Positions 32,280 through 44,758 are shown, counted from the stretch's first letter. The stretch is 64,000 nucleotides of DNA from Perkinsus marinus ATCC 50983 (GCF_000006405.1 NW_003214267.1:135820-199819), one strand, 5' to 3'. Notes: generated by a model not told the origin, from the letters alone. Made by a program: numbers and translations.

Positions 32280-33831
32280 GATAGGGTTTTGAAACCTAGG
32301 ACAACCATAGTCCAGAATCACGATCGCTGTTGCAGTGATCTTCACTGTTCAAAAGGATATAAATGTTGTTCTTTTAGTAGTGGAATAGAAATATAACATC
32401 AGCGATGTGCGACCGTCAACCGTAACCGCCAACTCGTGTGCTAGTTCGTACAGTGTCACAAGAGGCAGCAGCTGATGGTTAACAGGTGTTGTCAGTGACA
32501 ACTTGTCACTGTGATTATCACAGCGGCTTGAAGCTGCTGTGATAATCACACTATATCATTTTAGTTCAGCGCTCGATTCTTGGCTGGTAGCGTTGAACGA
32601 TTCATTCAGCCATTCCGAGAATAGAATGAAGAGACTCTTCATCACCAAACTGTGAGTGATGTGCTTGAATTACTGCAGCCACTGCACTAATCCGAGCACG
32701 TCAGCTATCGCATACATATACGAATTCTCGGTATATTCCCTGATTTTTCGCAGCAGTCAAATCGCCTGCACAAAGGAGACTGGGAGAGAGGCAATTGAAT
32801 TACCCACCATTCGAATTCAATTGCCGGCAAAACGAAAGCTCGTATCGAACCTGGGTGTTCGGGATAGATGCAAAGCGCACTCCTAACACACCAGATCGTG
32901 CTTCTAATAATGGATATCCTGATGGCCCAGGCCCGCATAATCGAAAATGGTGTGATGATTCCCAGCGCAACATAATCGGATGCAGCATCCAAAGCATCCA
33001 GCCTGTAGCTGGGCCTCTCCTGTACGGGCGGTTTGGGACGAAAATTGGGAGGACGTTACTCTGAACTATCCGAAGATTTGAGCTTTGAACTCATAACTCA
33101 TCTTAGTCCCCATCCTGATGAATCACTCGGATCCGTGAACCCATAACACAAAACCAAGTTGCGCTCGCTAGTCTAGCGACGCTAGGAACGCGAATATCAT
33201 CTCCTATGCGTGGCTATTTCACCCTCCGTACCTGAATGATACTCCTCACCATTTGGAAATATCACAAGATAGTCGAAGGTGCCGCATTTTTCTACAACCA
33301 CGGAGTTCGGGCAAACTCAGCAGAAGAATACTAGATCGAACCATCAAAGTTTGATGATCAAACTGTGACCCGCGGCCTGTAGCCTGGGAACAGGAGATGA
33401 TCTCGACGGGGGTCGTACATCGACGTCCAGTCAAGGTCGCGATCTGTGATGAGGTTGATAAGCGTGTACTGCGAGATGATCGCGAGTCTTGGAGCTTAAA
33501 GCTGACTCGCATATCATCTCCATCGTGGTGTGGGAGGGTGGGCTGAAGTCCACTGCCGTAGGCCGAGGTGAAATTACTCATGAGGAAAGTTTCCTCAGGA
33601 GAACTTAAGAAGACACGAGGGGAAGTTTCCTCGTAAAGTAGCTTCAGTCAATCCATGAGAACTATCCGTTAAACATATTGGTGTTGAAAGGCTTTGGCTG
33701 TCACAATTACATACTCCTTCGAGTTTTTGGGCGCGCGCTTTTCTGCGCTGACGAGATCACATAGCTCGCTGGCCACCACAAGTACACCAATACGTATGAA
33801 TCTGATATTGCCCAGTTTATAGTGCCTCCTC
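32280..33831. other. Intergenic stretch with a hairpin and an inverted exon relic
   Basis: Contains 15-bp inverted arms TGTGATTATCACAGC (32510-32524) and its complement (32536-32550) with an 11-nt loop. At 32655-32770 it contains a diverged inverted copy of the 31.7-kb exon (compare the minus-strand translations TSAVACVYQF and TSAIAYIYEF). A minus-strand frame at 33246-33581 is open but unconvincing. Confidence 0.5.
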
Positions 33832-34729
33832 ATGTCGACTCCCCAGAAGCTACTTTTCGAGCCCGCCACCGCCCGTTTGCAGAACGGTTTGAAGTTGGTC
33901 TTCGGTTCTGACCACGCCGGCATCGATTTGAAAAATGAGATGATCGATGTAGACCTTCTGCACCTCTATAGACTTTTACTTCATTCCATTTCAGTTCGTC
34001 AAGAACGTCTTGAAGGCCCCAGAGGGGTGCATCACGGATGTCGGCACTTACACGCATGAATCGGTAGAGTCGTGGGAATAGTTCAAGGCGTTCATGAAAG
34101 TTCTTTTAGATCGACTACCCTGATTTCGCTGAGAAAGCTTGCAAGACTCTTCTGAGCATTTCCAATGATACTACCAGTAAGCGGGTATTAGTCTTGTATG
34201 GAGTCGAGTATCTTGTGGTTGATCCTGCAAAATTCAGAATAGGCCAGCATGGAATCATTTACTGTCATTTCAGAGGCGTTGGGTGTTGTCATTTGCGGAT
34301 CTGGTCTAGGAATCTCGATGTCCGCTAACAAGTGCAAAGGAATCAGGTAAACGATCATGGACTGAACAGCTCATGGTACTCATCTTATTGCACTGTAGCC
34401 ACCATTGACATACTCAATCGTATTGTTGCTATTCCAGGTGTGCTTTGTGCTCCAGCAACTACGATGCTCGATATAGTCGTCTCCACAACAACGCTAACGT
34501 AAGACTATTCTCATCTGTCTATTGCATCGGTATGCATGGTCATTCTCAGGTTCTTGCTATGGGCGGCCGTACCACGGGTGTCGAGGTTGCGCGAGAGATT
34601 CTTGCTACGTAAGAAATTACATTTCCTTATTGTTTACTAATGGGTATCAGTTACATCAACACCGACTTCGAGGGAGGACGCCATCAGAAAAGGATTGACA
34701 AGATGATGGCCCTTGAGAACAAGAACTAA
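33832..34729 (+). CDS. RpiB/LacAB-family sugar-phosphate isomerase, paralog A, seven exons
   Basis: A ribose-5-phosphate isomerase B type enzyme, interconverting ribose 5-P and ribulose 5-P in the pentose phosphate pathway. Exons are 33832-33948, 33995-34063, 34110-34176, 34274-34346, 34438-34498, 34550-34608 and 34651-34729, all with GT/AG ends and matching phases. Motifs: LVFGSDHAGIDLK (phosphate/ring-opening DHAG), YPDFAEKA, VICGSGLGISMSANK with the catalytic Cys, ARYSRLHNNANVLAMGGRTT, and a basic tail GGRHQKRIDK. About 175 aa, slightly longer than bacterial RpiB because of an N-terminal extension. The whole frame is intact. Confidence 0.93.
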
Positions 34730-35468
34730 CTTTCTGTTGAATTTCTTTATTGCGAAATGTTGATAAGTTTCCTCCAAATGTTCACATAAAGTCTCCCAAA
34801 AAGTTATTGTCGTGTTAGTTAGTGGCGAAACAAGATTGACCAGAGCTCACCGTGTAAACAAATCTATGACGTTGAACTCGAGGATGTTCCAATAGACAAC
34901 TTCGACAAGTCCGCTTGTGTTTGTATTGACACTGCTAGTAGCAGCGTCAGTCTTGAGTTCAAGATTCTAGAATAGATTCATAGTAGGAGTCTGCTACTAT
35001 GAATGGATCTGCTGCAAGTTGTATCGCACACTGTTTCACCAAACACTGATACCAATCAATACTTGGCAGTGACCATTCTCACAAAGCCTTATGTAAAACT
35101 GACACCATAAACTGTGTATGAAAGGCCAAAGTGAGACAACAACAATTCAACTTCTTCATATAAGAAATTATCACGGACGTTGTACACCCATAGAGGTCGT
35201 TGATGAAACAGGATGTCACTACGAGTCGTGATTCATGACCAACACAATGAAATTCTGATGTCCCCTTAGTCGGAATGTGCTGCTCTTTAGCGCTTTTTAG
35301 CTGTGATATCGCGCGCTGTCGTGATAGGGTATGTCTATGTGTCTTGGTGTACTAATAGTGTGAGGAATCACGTAGTATTGTAGTTAGGCCTTGGACATAG
35401 AATTGGTGTCGTTTCTCATACACTCCACATGGTTTCAGTTATTATTAATATCATCACTTTCATCAATC
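34730..35468 (+). other. Spacer between the two isomerase genes
   Basis: A 38-codon open piece at about 34858-34974 (VPIDNFDKSACVCIDTASSS) reads protein-like and ends in TAG but has no start. It may be an exon relic. The rest holds the second gene's promoter by position. Confidence 0.35.
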
Positions 35469-36190
35469 ATGGAGTATCCGCAAACTGAAAAGCTTCTTTT
35501 CGCGCCCGCCGCCGAGCGTCTGCAGAAGGGTTTAAAACTCGTCTTCTGCTCGGACCACGCCGGTATCGATCTGAAGAATCAGGTTATTGATGTGAGTTGC
35601 TCGTCATCTCCTTGATGATGCAAATCTCGTGCTTTTTCAGTTCATCAAGAACGACCTTAAGGCCCCTGAGGGTTGCATCGAAGATGTCGGGTGTTTCACG
35701 CACGACTCTGTAAGTGATCTCGTGTTGACTCGAGTAGTGATTGTATCACGTTTCAGGTTGACTATCCTGACTTCGCTGAGAAGCTCGGCCGTAAGGTTGT
35801 GGCTGTTGATGATACGACAAGTAAGCAGTTCGACTTCGCGTGAATTATTCATTTGCCGTCGTCCTCTCCAGAGCTCCTCGGTATTGCCATCTGCGGCAGC
35901 GGTTTGGGTATGTCGATATCAGTCAACAAGGTGAAGGGTATTCGATGTGGCCTTTGTCATGGCAACTACGATGCTCGCTATTTGCGTATGCACAACAACG
36001 GAAACGTAAGTCCATGCGTGCGGAGAAGTTTCCACGATTCTTTTCATAGGTCCTCGCGATGGGCGGCCGTACGACCGGTATTGAGATCGCCAAAGAGATC
36101 GTTGCCACATTCATCAACACCAACTTCTGTGGTGGTCGTCATCAGAGGCGCCTCGATAAGATCTCTGCAATTGAGCAACGCGGAGATTAG
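35469..36190 (+). CDS. RpiB/LacAB-family sugar-phosphate isomerase, paralog B, five exons
   Basis: Tandem paralog of the gene 0.7 kb upstream, about 175 aa. Exons are 35469-35591, 35641-35709, 35757-35820, 35872-36005 and 36050-36190. Motifs: LVFCSDHAGIDLK, YPDFAEKLG, IAICGSGLGMSISVNK with the catalytic Cys, RYLRMHNNGNVLAMGGRTT and GGRHQRRLDK. Its four introns match positions of four in paralog A. A's introns after the GIR codons and after the ILAT codons are absent here. Both copies appear intact, so subfunctionalisation or dosage is possible. Confidence 0.93.
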
Positions 36191-36437
36191 ATTAATCAGT
36201 TTATCAAGACTTAACAGACTGTGTTAATGGGCTTCATTCAAACTCACTAGTCCCAAAGAGACCTATGAATGAATACTGTTATGTTGTGTTTGACAATTAT
36301 GATAGTCACTGTGTGGAAAAAACGAGAGATGGATCAAATGAATACTCGCTATATTATCGGCTTTCGACTTTGAACACGAACTTGTTATTTCTAACTCGAC
36401 AAGGAATGTGTGTGAAAAATTTTTCCTTGCAAAAAGT

Positions 36438-37617
36438 TTACCACTCTTCTTCCTGCTTGCCTCTGTACATCTTGCCACTCATACTAGCATCGTATTCGCA
36501 TTCAGCCCCTAACCAACTGATAACCTCGGCGCCTTCCGCCGCTGACAGAACTCCCTTATACCTGATATTAGCGGCCCGTGCATAGTAATATCGAAAGAGA
36601 TGAGCATCACTTGGTCATGTCGGTAGCACAGTAACCGGGCGTGCAAGTCGTTACGACTATTCTTCTCGGGTCCATTAACGCCTCCCGAGCCAGAGCTTTA
36701 GTCCAAGCGATAAGTAGGAGCTTAGAAGTCCCATACATGTTCTTGGCAAATCCTGCCTTCACAACATGCCCTGTTTTCGCGGCCTCGAGATAATCGTCAG
36801 CAATACGAAAAATATCTTCAACAGTACTTTCAGGAGAAGCTAAGCGTTTCTGCAAGGGCTCGGAAACCTAAACAAAATCCAAATGCATCACTGTGTTGGC
36901 TGAAACCTCACCTGCGACAGGTTACCGAGTGCACTACTGACGTTCACCACTCTTCCTTTGTCGGCCATCATTGGCCAAAAAGCTTCAGTGACTTTTACAC
37001 AACCGTAGAGATTAACCTCGATCGTTCGACGCGACTAGGAGAAAGACAGTAGAGTTGAAACTGCCAAGGTGTACCTGCTCATAGGAGGCTTCCGAATCGT
37101 CCTCGTCCAATAGCACGGCAGCGTTGTTGACAAGTGCATCAATTGATGGTGTTAGTTTAGATATCTACGAGGGCACGTCTCCTGTCATCAGGGGAGGCCG
37201 ATACAGTTTCACTTGTGCCTTTGCGCCCTCGATGGATGCAGCATCAGAGACATCCAACTGAACAGCACCATAGGGCTTAAGAGTATCTGAGAAAGTTTGG
37301 TTGAGGCATCACGTGGTTGAACACAAACTCGAGGTGAGATTCCCAACGATACGAACGAATGATCTTACTAGTACAGTCAGCCCACAGAGTAACAGATCGC
37401 GCTGATAAAGCTGAGACCCAGGGTTCAATCCATCGATAGTGTACTGCGCAGGAAAAAGAGAATATCGTCTGATGGTACCTGCCGCTTCCCTGAGCCTCTT
37501 CTCGTCCCTAGCGGACATGATCACCCTGGCACCGTTCCCTATGAGCTTCTTACACACTTCGAAACCAATGCCCTTGTTGGCACCCGTAACCACAACTACA
37601 GGTGGATGAGGAACCAT
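36438..37617 (-). CDS. Short-chain dehydrogenase/reductase, carbonyl reductase (CBR1)-like, six exons
   Basis: An NAD(P)H-dependent reductase of carbonyl compounds. Exons are 37617-37479, 37286-37213, 37164-37075, 37034-36912, 36867-36611 and 36561-36438; phases agree and the product is about 268 aa, near the usual 277. Rossmann cofactor motif VTGANKGIGFEV at the N-terminus with RDEKR after strand 2, LDVSDAAS, ALVNNAAVL, VVNVSSALG with the catalytic Ser, and YGTSKLL with the Tyr and Lys. The C-terminal SAAEGAEVISWLG and GKMYRGKQEEEW match the CBR1 tail. It converges on the isomerase pair, leaving about 250 bp between stop codons. Confidence 0.92.
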
Positions 37618-38706
37618 TCACGGGTACGTCTGCTGAAAACAACTGCCAAAATCCAACTGTCAGGGCTTTCAAGGGATTCCCTTCGACGCAATCGTAGGAC
37701 ATGTAATTGTGACCACTAGACCCTACTCGCGTGCAAAGTGGTTCAAAATGTGTTCCCTATGGTATACCCCTTTGTGTGCAATCACTCGTGTCAAGTGGCT
37801 TTTACATGATTCACATCTCTGATCAAATGAGATGCCCTCCCGATAACTATCGTAACCCAACACACAACAATGGAGAGAATACTATGCGCCACTAAGACCA
37901 ACGAGAAGCACTTGAATGACATACTTGAATGACATACATACTGAATGGCATATTTTCTACTTCCAATGAGTTCGGAAATTCGCCAACTCATCCTCCATCA
38001 GTCGCGTACGCTTACCAGCCAGCTTCATCGTACTCTATATAGCCTACTCCCATGGATGTGTTAACGATAACAGAGTGACGTCACCATGGTTGGCAGCAGC
38101 TGATTAGAATGTCTGATGAGGGAACACACGAAACCTGACCGATGGTCCGCCTCGTCACCAAAAGGCAGAATTTCCTTTCCGATCCTGATTGAGGATAGTC
38201 GGTAATTTCTCATCCCCACAACCCAGACCCCAACAGTCTTCCGAGCAGAATAGCATCAAATCCCGACATAGGCGAGTTGGAAGGAGGAGTTATAGATTGA
38301 GAGTGAGATTAATCGAGATCTCGAGCAACTCCGGTTTGGTATCTCTATTAAACCACGGAAGTGGCACCATTACAGCTAGGCACACTGTATCATACACGTA
38401 TCGGTCATGATATACTATAAATCATCACTATAGTAGTCTAGTTGGTTAGGACTGCCACCTCCCACACGATCAACCCCGAGTTCATTCCCCAGTTCAGTAA
38501 GAATGTCAGTACATTCTCGTTCATCACAGTCTTATCCCAAGCGGCATGTCGCGAATCAATTGTTTTAACTTACACCCAGGGATTCGCCTATGATATTTTC
38601 AGAGGCCCCAACCCCACCACCCGCCGCCACTCGATTAACTCAAGCCCTTAAACGATGACCACCGCAGTCTTCGAGCCGTTGCTTACACCACTTAGTAGTA
38701 GCAGTT
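37618..38706. other. Intergenic stretch, one tRNA-like piece
   Basis: At about 38427-38500 the plus strand has a box-A-like TAGTCTAGTTGGTTAGGACT and a weak box B (GAGTTCATTCC), a degenerate tRNA-like sequence. No exon supported elsewhere. CTTGAATGACATA is tandemly doubled at 37912-37937. Confidence 0.4.
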
Positions 38707-39238
38707 CTAATCTACTTGAGCCATAGCGACATCCTTCTCAGTGTATCTCTTCTTTCCAGAGTCCTTAGAACGGTTCTTGCGCTCAAGGAGAGCCTTGCGG
38801 TCCTTATCCATCTTCAGCTTAGTGATGACAACCTTGGAAGGATGAACACCAACATTGGCGTGAGAGCCGTTAACCTGAAAACACATGCATTTACCATAGG
38901 CTCACTACTGGAGTAATACTCACCTTGTCGCGAGTGAGACGTTCGATGTGAATAACGAACTTCTTACGGTAGCAGGCAGTGACCTTACCCTCGCGGTCGC
39001 TGTAGTGACCACGAACAACCATAACCTCATCATCCTTGCGAATAGGAACGGACCTGCGGGAATATAAGGAATAAATGAATCGTTGATGGTATTATAGAAA
39101 TTACCTGACGTTGTACTTGGCCCTGAGTTCTTTGGAGAGGGGCGCGGACATGATGATCCTCCTCTGGTCAGAAGGGGCAGTGAAGTGAGCCTTACGACTC
39201 TTACGACGGGACGATGATACCGCGGGTGAGAACTTCAT
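38707..39238 (-). CDS. RPL26: 60S ribosomal protein L26 (uL24)
   Basis: A large-subunit protein near the peptide exit tunnel. Exons are 39238-39105, 39053-38924 and 38874-38707, with matching phases, for 143 aa, the usual eukaryotic length. Visible: [20 protein letters not shown] at the N-terminus, [20 protein letters not shown], the KOW motif [52 protein letters not shown] and a basic tail. Nothing is missing. Confidence 0.97.
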
Positions 39239-40024
39239 GGTTGTAAACAACTACGGCTACTATCAGAGATTATGATGGTAATCAACCTGCGGACCTATTC
39301 TGTATCCGAAGAAGTCAACCTCAAGATACGCCACTTAGCACGCATACACTGGCTTATGACCATACGTAGTAACCTACCATAATCAACTCCTCACTCACCA
39401 ACACCTGCCAGCATGGCCGAGTGTGGGAAATCCGGAACTTCCCTCTGCACGCTGGGGTAATATCGATCACGCGATCGATTTCGCCGCGCATCGTCCAGTG
39501 GACATTTCTATCCACCATGCTGTGAGGCAGGTCTGTTCCTACAAGCAATCGTGCTGGTCAAGAGTCGACTATGACTATCTACGCCTGAGGACTCCGTCAC
39601 GCGCCACAAAAATAAGTATAATACTCAGAGTAGTTGGAGAACTCGATCTTGTGTTGAGCTTGTTTCCATCAAGTACATTCTAAGGAGATGTTCTATCTAC
39701 CTTGATAACGACGTTAACTGTTTAGTGACCAACCCTTTCAACAGTAGGTTCCGACCTAGGCGGAATTTATACTGAAATATCCACTCTGTATTCGAGGTAG
39801 TGAACTCGAGAACTCATGGAAGCACAGGAGGGTCCTCAACCGTACCTATTTTGCATCTTCCCCAGTGGACCTCAAGATACCTTTCAGTTCCTCCTTAATG
39901 AAAGGCGTGATAGAATACATCGCGACTCGAATCGACCTTGTCGAATTCGAACAGCTCATCTTGATCGCCCTCGATGTGTCTGCATTTCGGGCTAGTCAAA
40001 TTTCATGACTCATAGCAGTGAGAG

Positions 40025-40212
40025 CAGTGTGGGACAATATGCACATGGTCAACTACATGTGTGGCCGACGATATGAAATTATTGGGAAAATGGGGGAAAT
40101 TTTCATCGGTTTCTGTACACTTCTACTCTAATTCGTATTCAAACGCCTATAATAAGCCTTGACTTAGTCCTCATATCAGCTGAGGAAAGCAAACATATAT
40201 ATCCCAACACTG
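40025..40212 (+). mobile_element. Family-1 MITE, full-length reference copy (188 bp)
   Basis: CAGTGTGGGACAATATGCAC at the left, CATGGTCAACTACATGTGTG, then CTGTACACTTCTACTCTAAT, CAGCTGAGGAAAGCAAACAT, and the right end ATCCCAACACTG. The ends are inverted for about 11 bp (CAGTGTGGGA/TCCCAACACTG). Intergenic. Confidence 0.85.
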
Positions 40213-40607
40213 AGTGGTCATTGCTGAGGGCAAACAGCATCTTTTTGCTGCTGCTGACCGTCTTGTCCACTAGGCGGCGGAGATTCGTCCGGATGGTGCC
40301 AAGTGTGGAGGGAAAGTATGCACTTTGTGCTCAACTGCATGTGTTGGTGACAATATGAAAATTCTGAAGAAATTGTGAGAAATTCTCATTGGTTTCTGTA
40401 CACTTCTACCCGGAATTTGCATGTAAACTTATATAGTTAGTGAAGTTGGCTAAGGAAAGCAAACAGTGGGTGTGGCGCGACTCACGGCTTGGCCAGCAGT
40501 TGTATTATTGGTCGAGCGATGCTGTTGTACAATATTTAATAACGATATACATATATATAGTTATACCCTATACTAGATATTAATAGTAATATGATAATAC
40601 AATATAA

Positions 40608-40720
40608 TGGAGTTTCACAACCCGTTATTAGTGAAGTGGCGATATTCGCGGTGATATGCAGTAGTCGTGAAATATGATTTCACTAGTGTTTTTCACATCA
40701 CTAGGTTGGTAAAACTCCAC
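40608..40720 (+). mobile_element. Family-2 MITE, full-length
   Basis: AATGGAGTTTCACAACCCG at the left and GTAAAACTCCACTG at the right. The interior runs GTGAAGTGGCGATATTCGCG, ATATGCAGTAGTCGTGAAAT and CACTAGTGTTTTTCACATCA. The central near-palindrome CGATATTCGCG is kept in most copies. Confidence 0.85.
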
Positions 40721-41354
40721 TGTACCTCCATAACAGATTACAATTTGTGTATTTTTTTATACTATTATATCCTCGTTGTTGTTGTTGCCTGGTTCCATTA
40801 AGAGTGATAGACCGGCACCGTGTGGTGGTACAGGCAGTGATGTATCAGCAGCTTGACGAAGAACCAAGATATGGCTAGGGATGACTAGTCACGTGCTAAT
40901 CTAATTGACTCGAGTATCCACTGCAGCTAATCTCCCCGCGTCGACTGCGACCCCGAGGTAGATTTGGAGCTATTATTATTATCATCATCATTTCCTAATC
41001 GATTGGCATTGAGCTGTTGCCCTACCTCGACAGTGGTGTGGTTCTGACACGTTATCCGGATGCCCACTCTGTATCAACTATTGTATTATAAGGAAGAGTG
41101 GTATGGGTGATAATGGGGATTTCTGGGTAGGTTGTATTGATGTGAAAATCATAAGTAAAGTCATACTTTTGCTATCTCGAATCCTTCAGTGATTTATCTT
41201 AGGCTAGTCGGACAACTAGCCTGAAGGATTTTAGAGAGATCATGACATTGAAGAGATTCAACATTCAATGACAACGGTGGTTCAACATACCATTCCGACA
41301 TTCAAGAGATCATGATTGGACAACTGATGACGTTATCCTCTCAGTGATTTTATG

Positions 41355-41393
41355 GTAGGAAATCTCATGCTAGTCTAGCATGAGATTTCCTAC
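41355..41393. repeat. Perfect palindrome, 19-bp arms, 1-nt centre
   Basis: Left arm GTAGGAAATCTCATGCTAG (41355-41373), a single T, then its exact complement (41375-41393). No terminator context or gene boundary was recognised. Confidence 0.9.
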
Positions 41394-41881
41394 TGCTATT
41401 TCACTTGGGTTGACGGTGCTTCGTGTACCGAGAGGACGACTGAAGAGTTATGGTAGTTTAATTGAAGATGATTTTCAAGAATTTGGGGATGAGCAGGGAT
41501 GATAGGGAATCAGAGTGCAGTAATAACTAAAGGCGTGGTATGACTCAACCCGTGCACGCAAGTACAAAGTTTGTCGACATCCGCACGGGGAAATCAATCC
41601 AATGCTATTACTATGATTGGGAGCCTAGCTGTGATCGCTGCGGTTGACACCTGTAGGAATGCCTCTGTTTAAGCCAGCGTGAGAGTCGGGGTGGGTCTTC
41701 TGGCAGCGATAGAGGAGATCGAAGACGTGGCGCAGCGAGCGGTATGTGAGAAGAGGAGATTGTAGATATAGATATCTCATACAAGGTTAGCCCGCATTGT
41801 AATGTTTTCTTGATGCTTGCTCTGTTAGTTGAACCACGAAGAAGTCCAGTAAGTGATCCAGATCGTGTGCTTAGGTAAAAG

Positions 41882-41953
41882 TTCCGCCGCCGGGAATTGA
41901 ACCCGGGTCTCCTGCGTGACAGGCAGGAATACTCACCACTATACTACAGCGGA
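41882..41953 (-). tRNA. tRNA-Asp (GUC anticodon)
   Basis: A 72-nt cloverleaf on the minus strand: acceptor TCCGCTG/CGGCGGA, D-arm GTATAGTGGTGAGTAT, anticodon stem CCTGC/GCAGG with loop CTGTCAC, and T-arm CCGGG-TTCAATT-CCCGG. No intron. Confidence 0.95.
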
Positions 41954-44758
41954 CATGCTGTTAATATCGATTGTTTACATTCGTGTAGTCGGGCTTCCCG
42001 GAGCTGAAAGTCAGCCGCCATCCGGGCTATGGCTCAAGTATATCGGCGGCTGTTTAAGCGGCGCGGAACCCGAACCCATTCCTATCGTACCCTGAGTGAG
42101 TCGCAAGTCGCCTTCCCAATCGATGATTATATAGCGAATATGACTACTACTCTAATGTTAAGTAATCGAAATATGTTACTTTCCTAATGGTGTAACTCCC
42201 TGATTCGGCCACTCTAGCATGTCAGTACTACTACTCACCATGTATTACCGCGGAGCCTGTTCGCTTTTCAACGAAGCTTGTAATCAACAACTACTGACAC
42301 ACGCTTGTAGCAGTGTGTTATTATCGAGATAATTGTGACTGCTGAAGTACCACAATCTTCACACATGCATGCGCAGGTCTATTCGCCGATCACTCGAGTT
42401 TGAGAGTGGTCGTAGGTTGCTGGTTTTTCTTGCGTCATTCTGAATCATTCAGGTGAGATAGAAGGCCACGATTTGTGTGATTGGGTTGTGTCCACTTATT
42501 GATACTGTGCAATTACCGTTCAGTTCGAAGCATGCTATTTTCTACCACATGATGATTCTCTGGTCTTTGGTTCTAGTTTTCACAGTCGATATTGTGACTC
42601 ACTGCCGATACCACATTTCGTTGAACTCCTGCATCTAGAAAGTCATGAATTCCATTAGATGTTCCCATATGGTCTGGTGTCTTGCAAATGTACTCTAAAA
42701 TGGTATAGGCTATACCATTTTAGAGTACACTTTCAAGACGTGTTGTTTGTATTCGCCTCGTCACGGCTCACCAGAAATCATCTCCAGTGTGTTATTATGA
42801 CGACCCATTTCGGCTCGTATAAGCTTTTCCCTCGGCTGAATGTTCTACGGCATCTAAAGTCGATGCATGTGGCGTAAGTTGGAGTTTGCACTGCACGCGT
42901 GCACAATGTTGGTAGTGAGTCGCAATACTTGATGAATTGTATATACATAAACTGTTTTAAAACAATCTCTGAAGAAGGAGTGTGGAGGGGAATACGAGTT
43001 GGTGTCAAAATGAAAATTCTAAGGAAATTCTTAGTGGTTTCTGTACACTTCTGCCCGAATTTATATGTAAACTTCTATAATTAGCGAGTGACCGCCTCAA
43101 CTGAGGGAAGTGAAAATATATTCCTCCAAGTCTGAGGGAACAAGACTGTGGGATAGACCAGACTCTACTGTGTGGTCGAGTTCACTATTATTAATCTCCG
43201 TCAGATACCATCCTGGACGACAGCACGTTGAGGTGGCCAAGAGGTTAGTGATGAGCATAACCAGCGAACCGGTACAGAAAAAATTCCCGGAATTCACCGT
43301 AAGTTGAAATCTTGTCACCAGTGTGGGTAAATCAACTACATGCGTTGGTGACATCATGAAATTTCAGGAGTTTTTTTGTAGGTTTTTGCACACTTTTACC
43401 CGAATTCGTGTGTAAAATGCTATAATTACTGAGAAAACTCAAACATATATCCCGACACTACTTTCGGCATTTTGATTTTACCCCTGAGGGGAATGTACAG
43501 TAGAGCATCGATGTGTTCTCACATCTGAACGTCGATTGCGGAGACACAAATGGACGTATGTTTGTGTCTTTGGAGAGTTTATCAATTAGTCATGAAAGTG
43601 TGGTATCAAGCTGATTAATATTTGGTAGTAATCAATCTAGTCCGAATTTTTCTTTCGCAGTCTAGTAAAAACCTAATGCGTACTCGTCTACTTGGCGAAC
43701 TACTACCGATCGAACTCCCGACACGACTTATTCATTCGGTGTTCGCTATGGCGACTGAGCTACACTACGGAAACGCTTATCTTCTTGTCAACTAGGCAAC
43801 GTGGGAGCTCCTAGCCTATGACGGTCCGGCTACTATTGACGTTGAGTTCCTTAATGGAGACAAGCGGCGGTACATTGCGGACCACTTCTCTGATGGTGAA
43901 ATGAATAGTATTGTAGAGAGCTGGAAACTGCAAGGTGAGCACCCTCGAGAAAGTCTTCGCAGTGGTTAGAATATGAACTGCGTGAAATACTGCTCGTTGT
44001 CTACCAAGCGGTTGTAACTGATCGGAAGAACATTCCTCAGGGATCATGGGTATTGGTTTCGAACTGTTCTTCGCTTTTCAGCAAATCTCGAGTACAGTCC
44101 AAATCATACGCTCGCACAGAGCGGTGGAGAGGAGGAGAAGTCATGAGCGTTCGCGGTGGCACATGAGAAAGCGAAGAGGTTTCCGTCAGTTGCGAATTTG
44201 ATTTTGCGTTGTTTTGATCTTGAGTTGTGGTAGTGTTGTGTACTGAGCGAACTCGAGACCACCAAAGAGCTAGATACTAGCATCAGTTACATAATGTGTC
44301 GGCCAAACTAGGAGGTACGGAGATGGCAATTATAGTAAGGTAGATGACGCCTTCCAGATGTGATAGATCCAGCTGTAACTAAGGCATACCGTTTCGGGTG
44401 AAACCTCTCTGCAACCAGCTGACATCACATCAAGGATGCATGCAAAAGATGTGCAATCATATCCAGGCCGCCCTGCCCAATCTTTTCCATACCAAGTTTC
44501 GGCGAGGGAATTCCTCTACACAAGACGGCGGGTCCCTCGATTGCATTTATATGTTGTTGCTCTTCCCGAGCAACGGTGAGACGGTATGTTCGGTATGTTG
44601 TTGCTCTGCTGTGGATGACATTCATATTTTTGCACGTCGTGTATACACGGTGTATAATACATCGGCGACTGTTGAGTTCGCACCTGCAAAGGCAGTGTCA
44701 AGTAGGTGGAAGTGAATGAGAGCCGCACACCTAAGAATGGAAGAGTAAGTATATATCA
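41954..44758. other. Gene-free stretch with MITEs, a palindrome and tRNA-like fragments
   Basis: Contains a perfect 20-bp-arm palindrome at 42689-42729, family-1 copies at about 42990-43135 (degraded left end) and 43320-43460, and a reverse-strand tRNA-like piece at about 43690-43775 (box B GAGTTCGATCGG, D-arm TAGCTCAGTCG). No exon supported. Confidence 0.5.
42689..42729. repeat. Perfect palindrome, 20-bp arms, 1-nt centre
   Basis: Left arm TGTACTCTAAAATGGTATAG, single G, exact complement on the right. Same architecture as the palindrome at 41355 but unrelated sequence. Confidence 0.9.

Larger units (their letters stand above)
39239..41881. other. Gene-free stretch with MITEs, palindromes and an AT-rich patch
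   Basis: Contains family-1 copies at 40025-40212 (complete) and about 40303-40470 (right end lost), a family-2 copy at 40608-40720, a TA-rich patch at 40530-40605, a perfect 19-bp-arm palindrome at 41355-41393, and a nested hairpin around 41190-41233. No coding exon supported. Confidence 0.6.

Noticed and set aside
33246-33581. 111-codon minus-strand frame as a gene
   Set aside because: It has an ATG, but the composition (S/R/T-rich) is ordinary for out-of-frame DNA, with no domain and no neighbouring exon.
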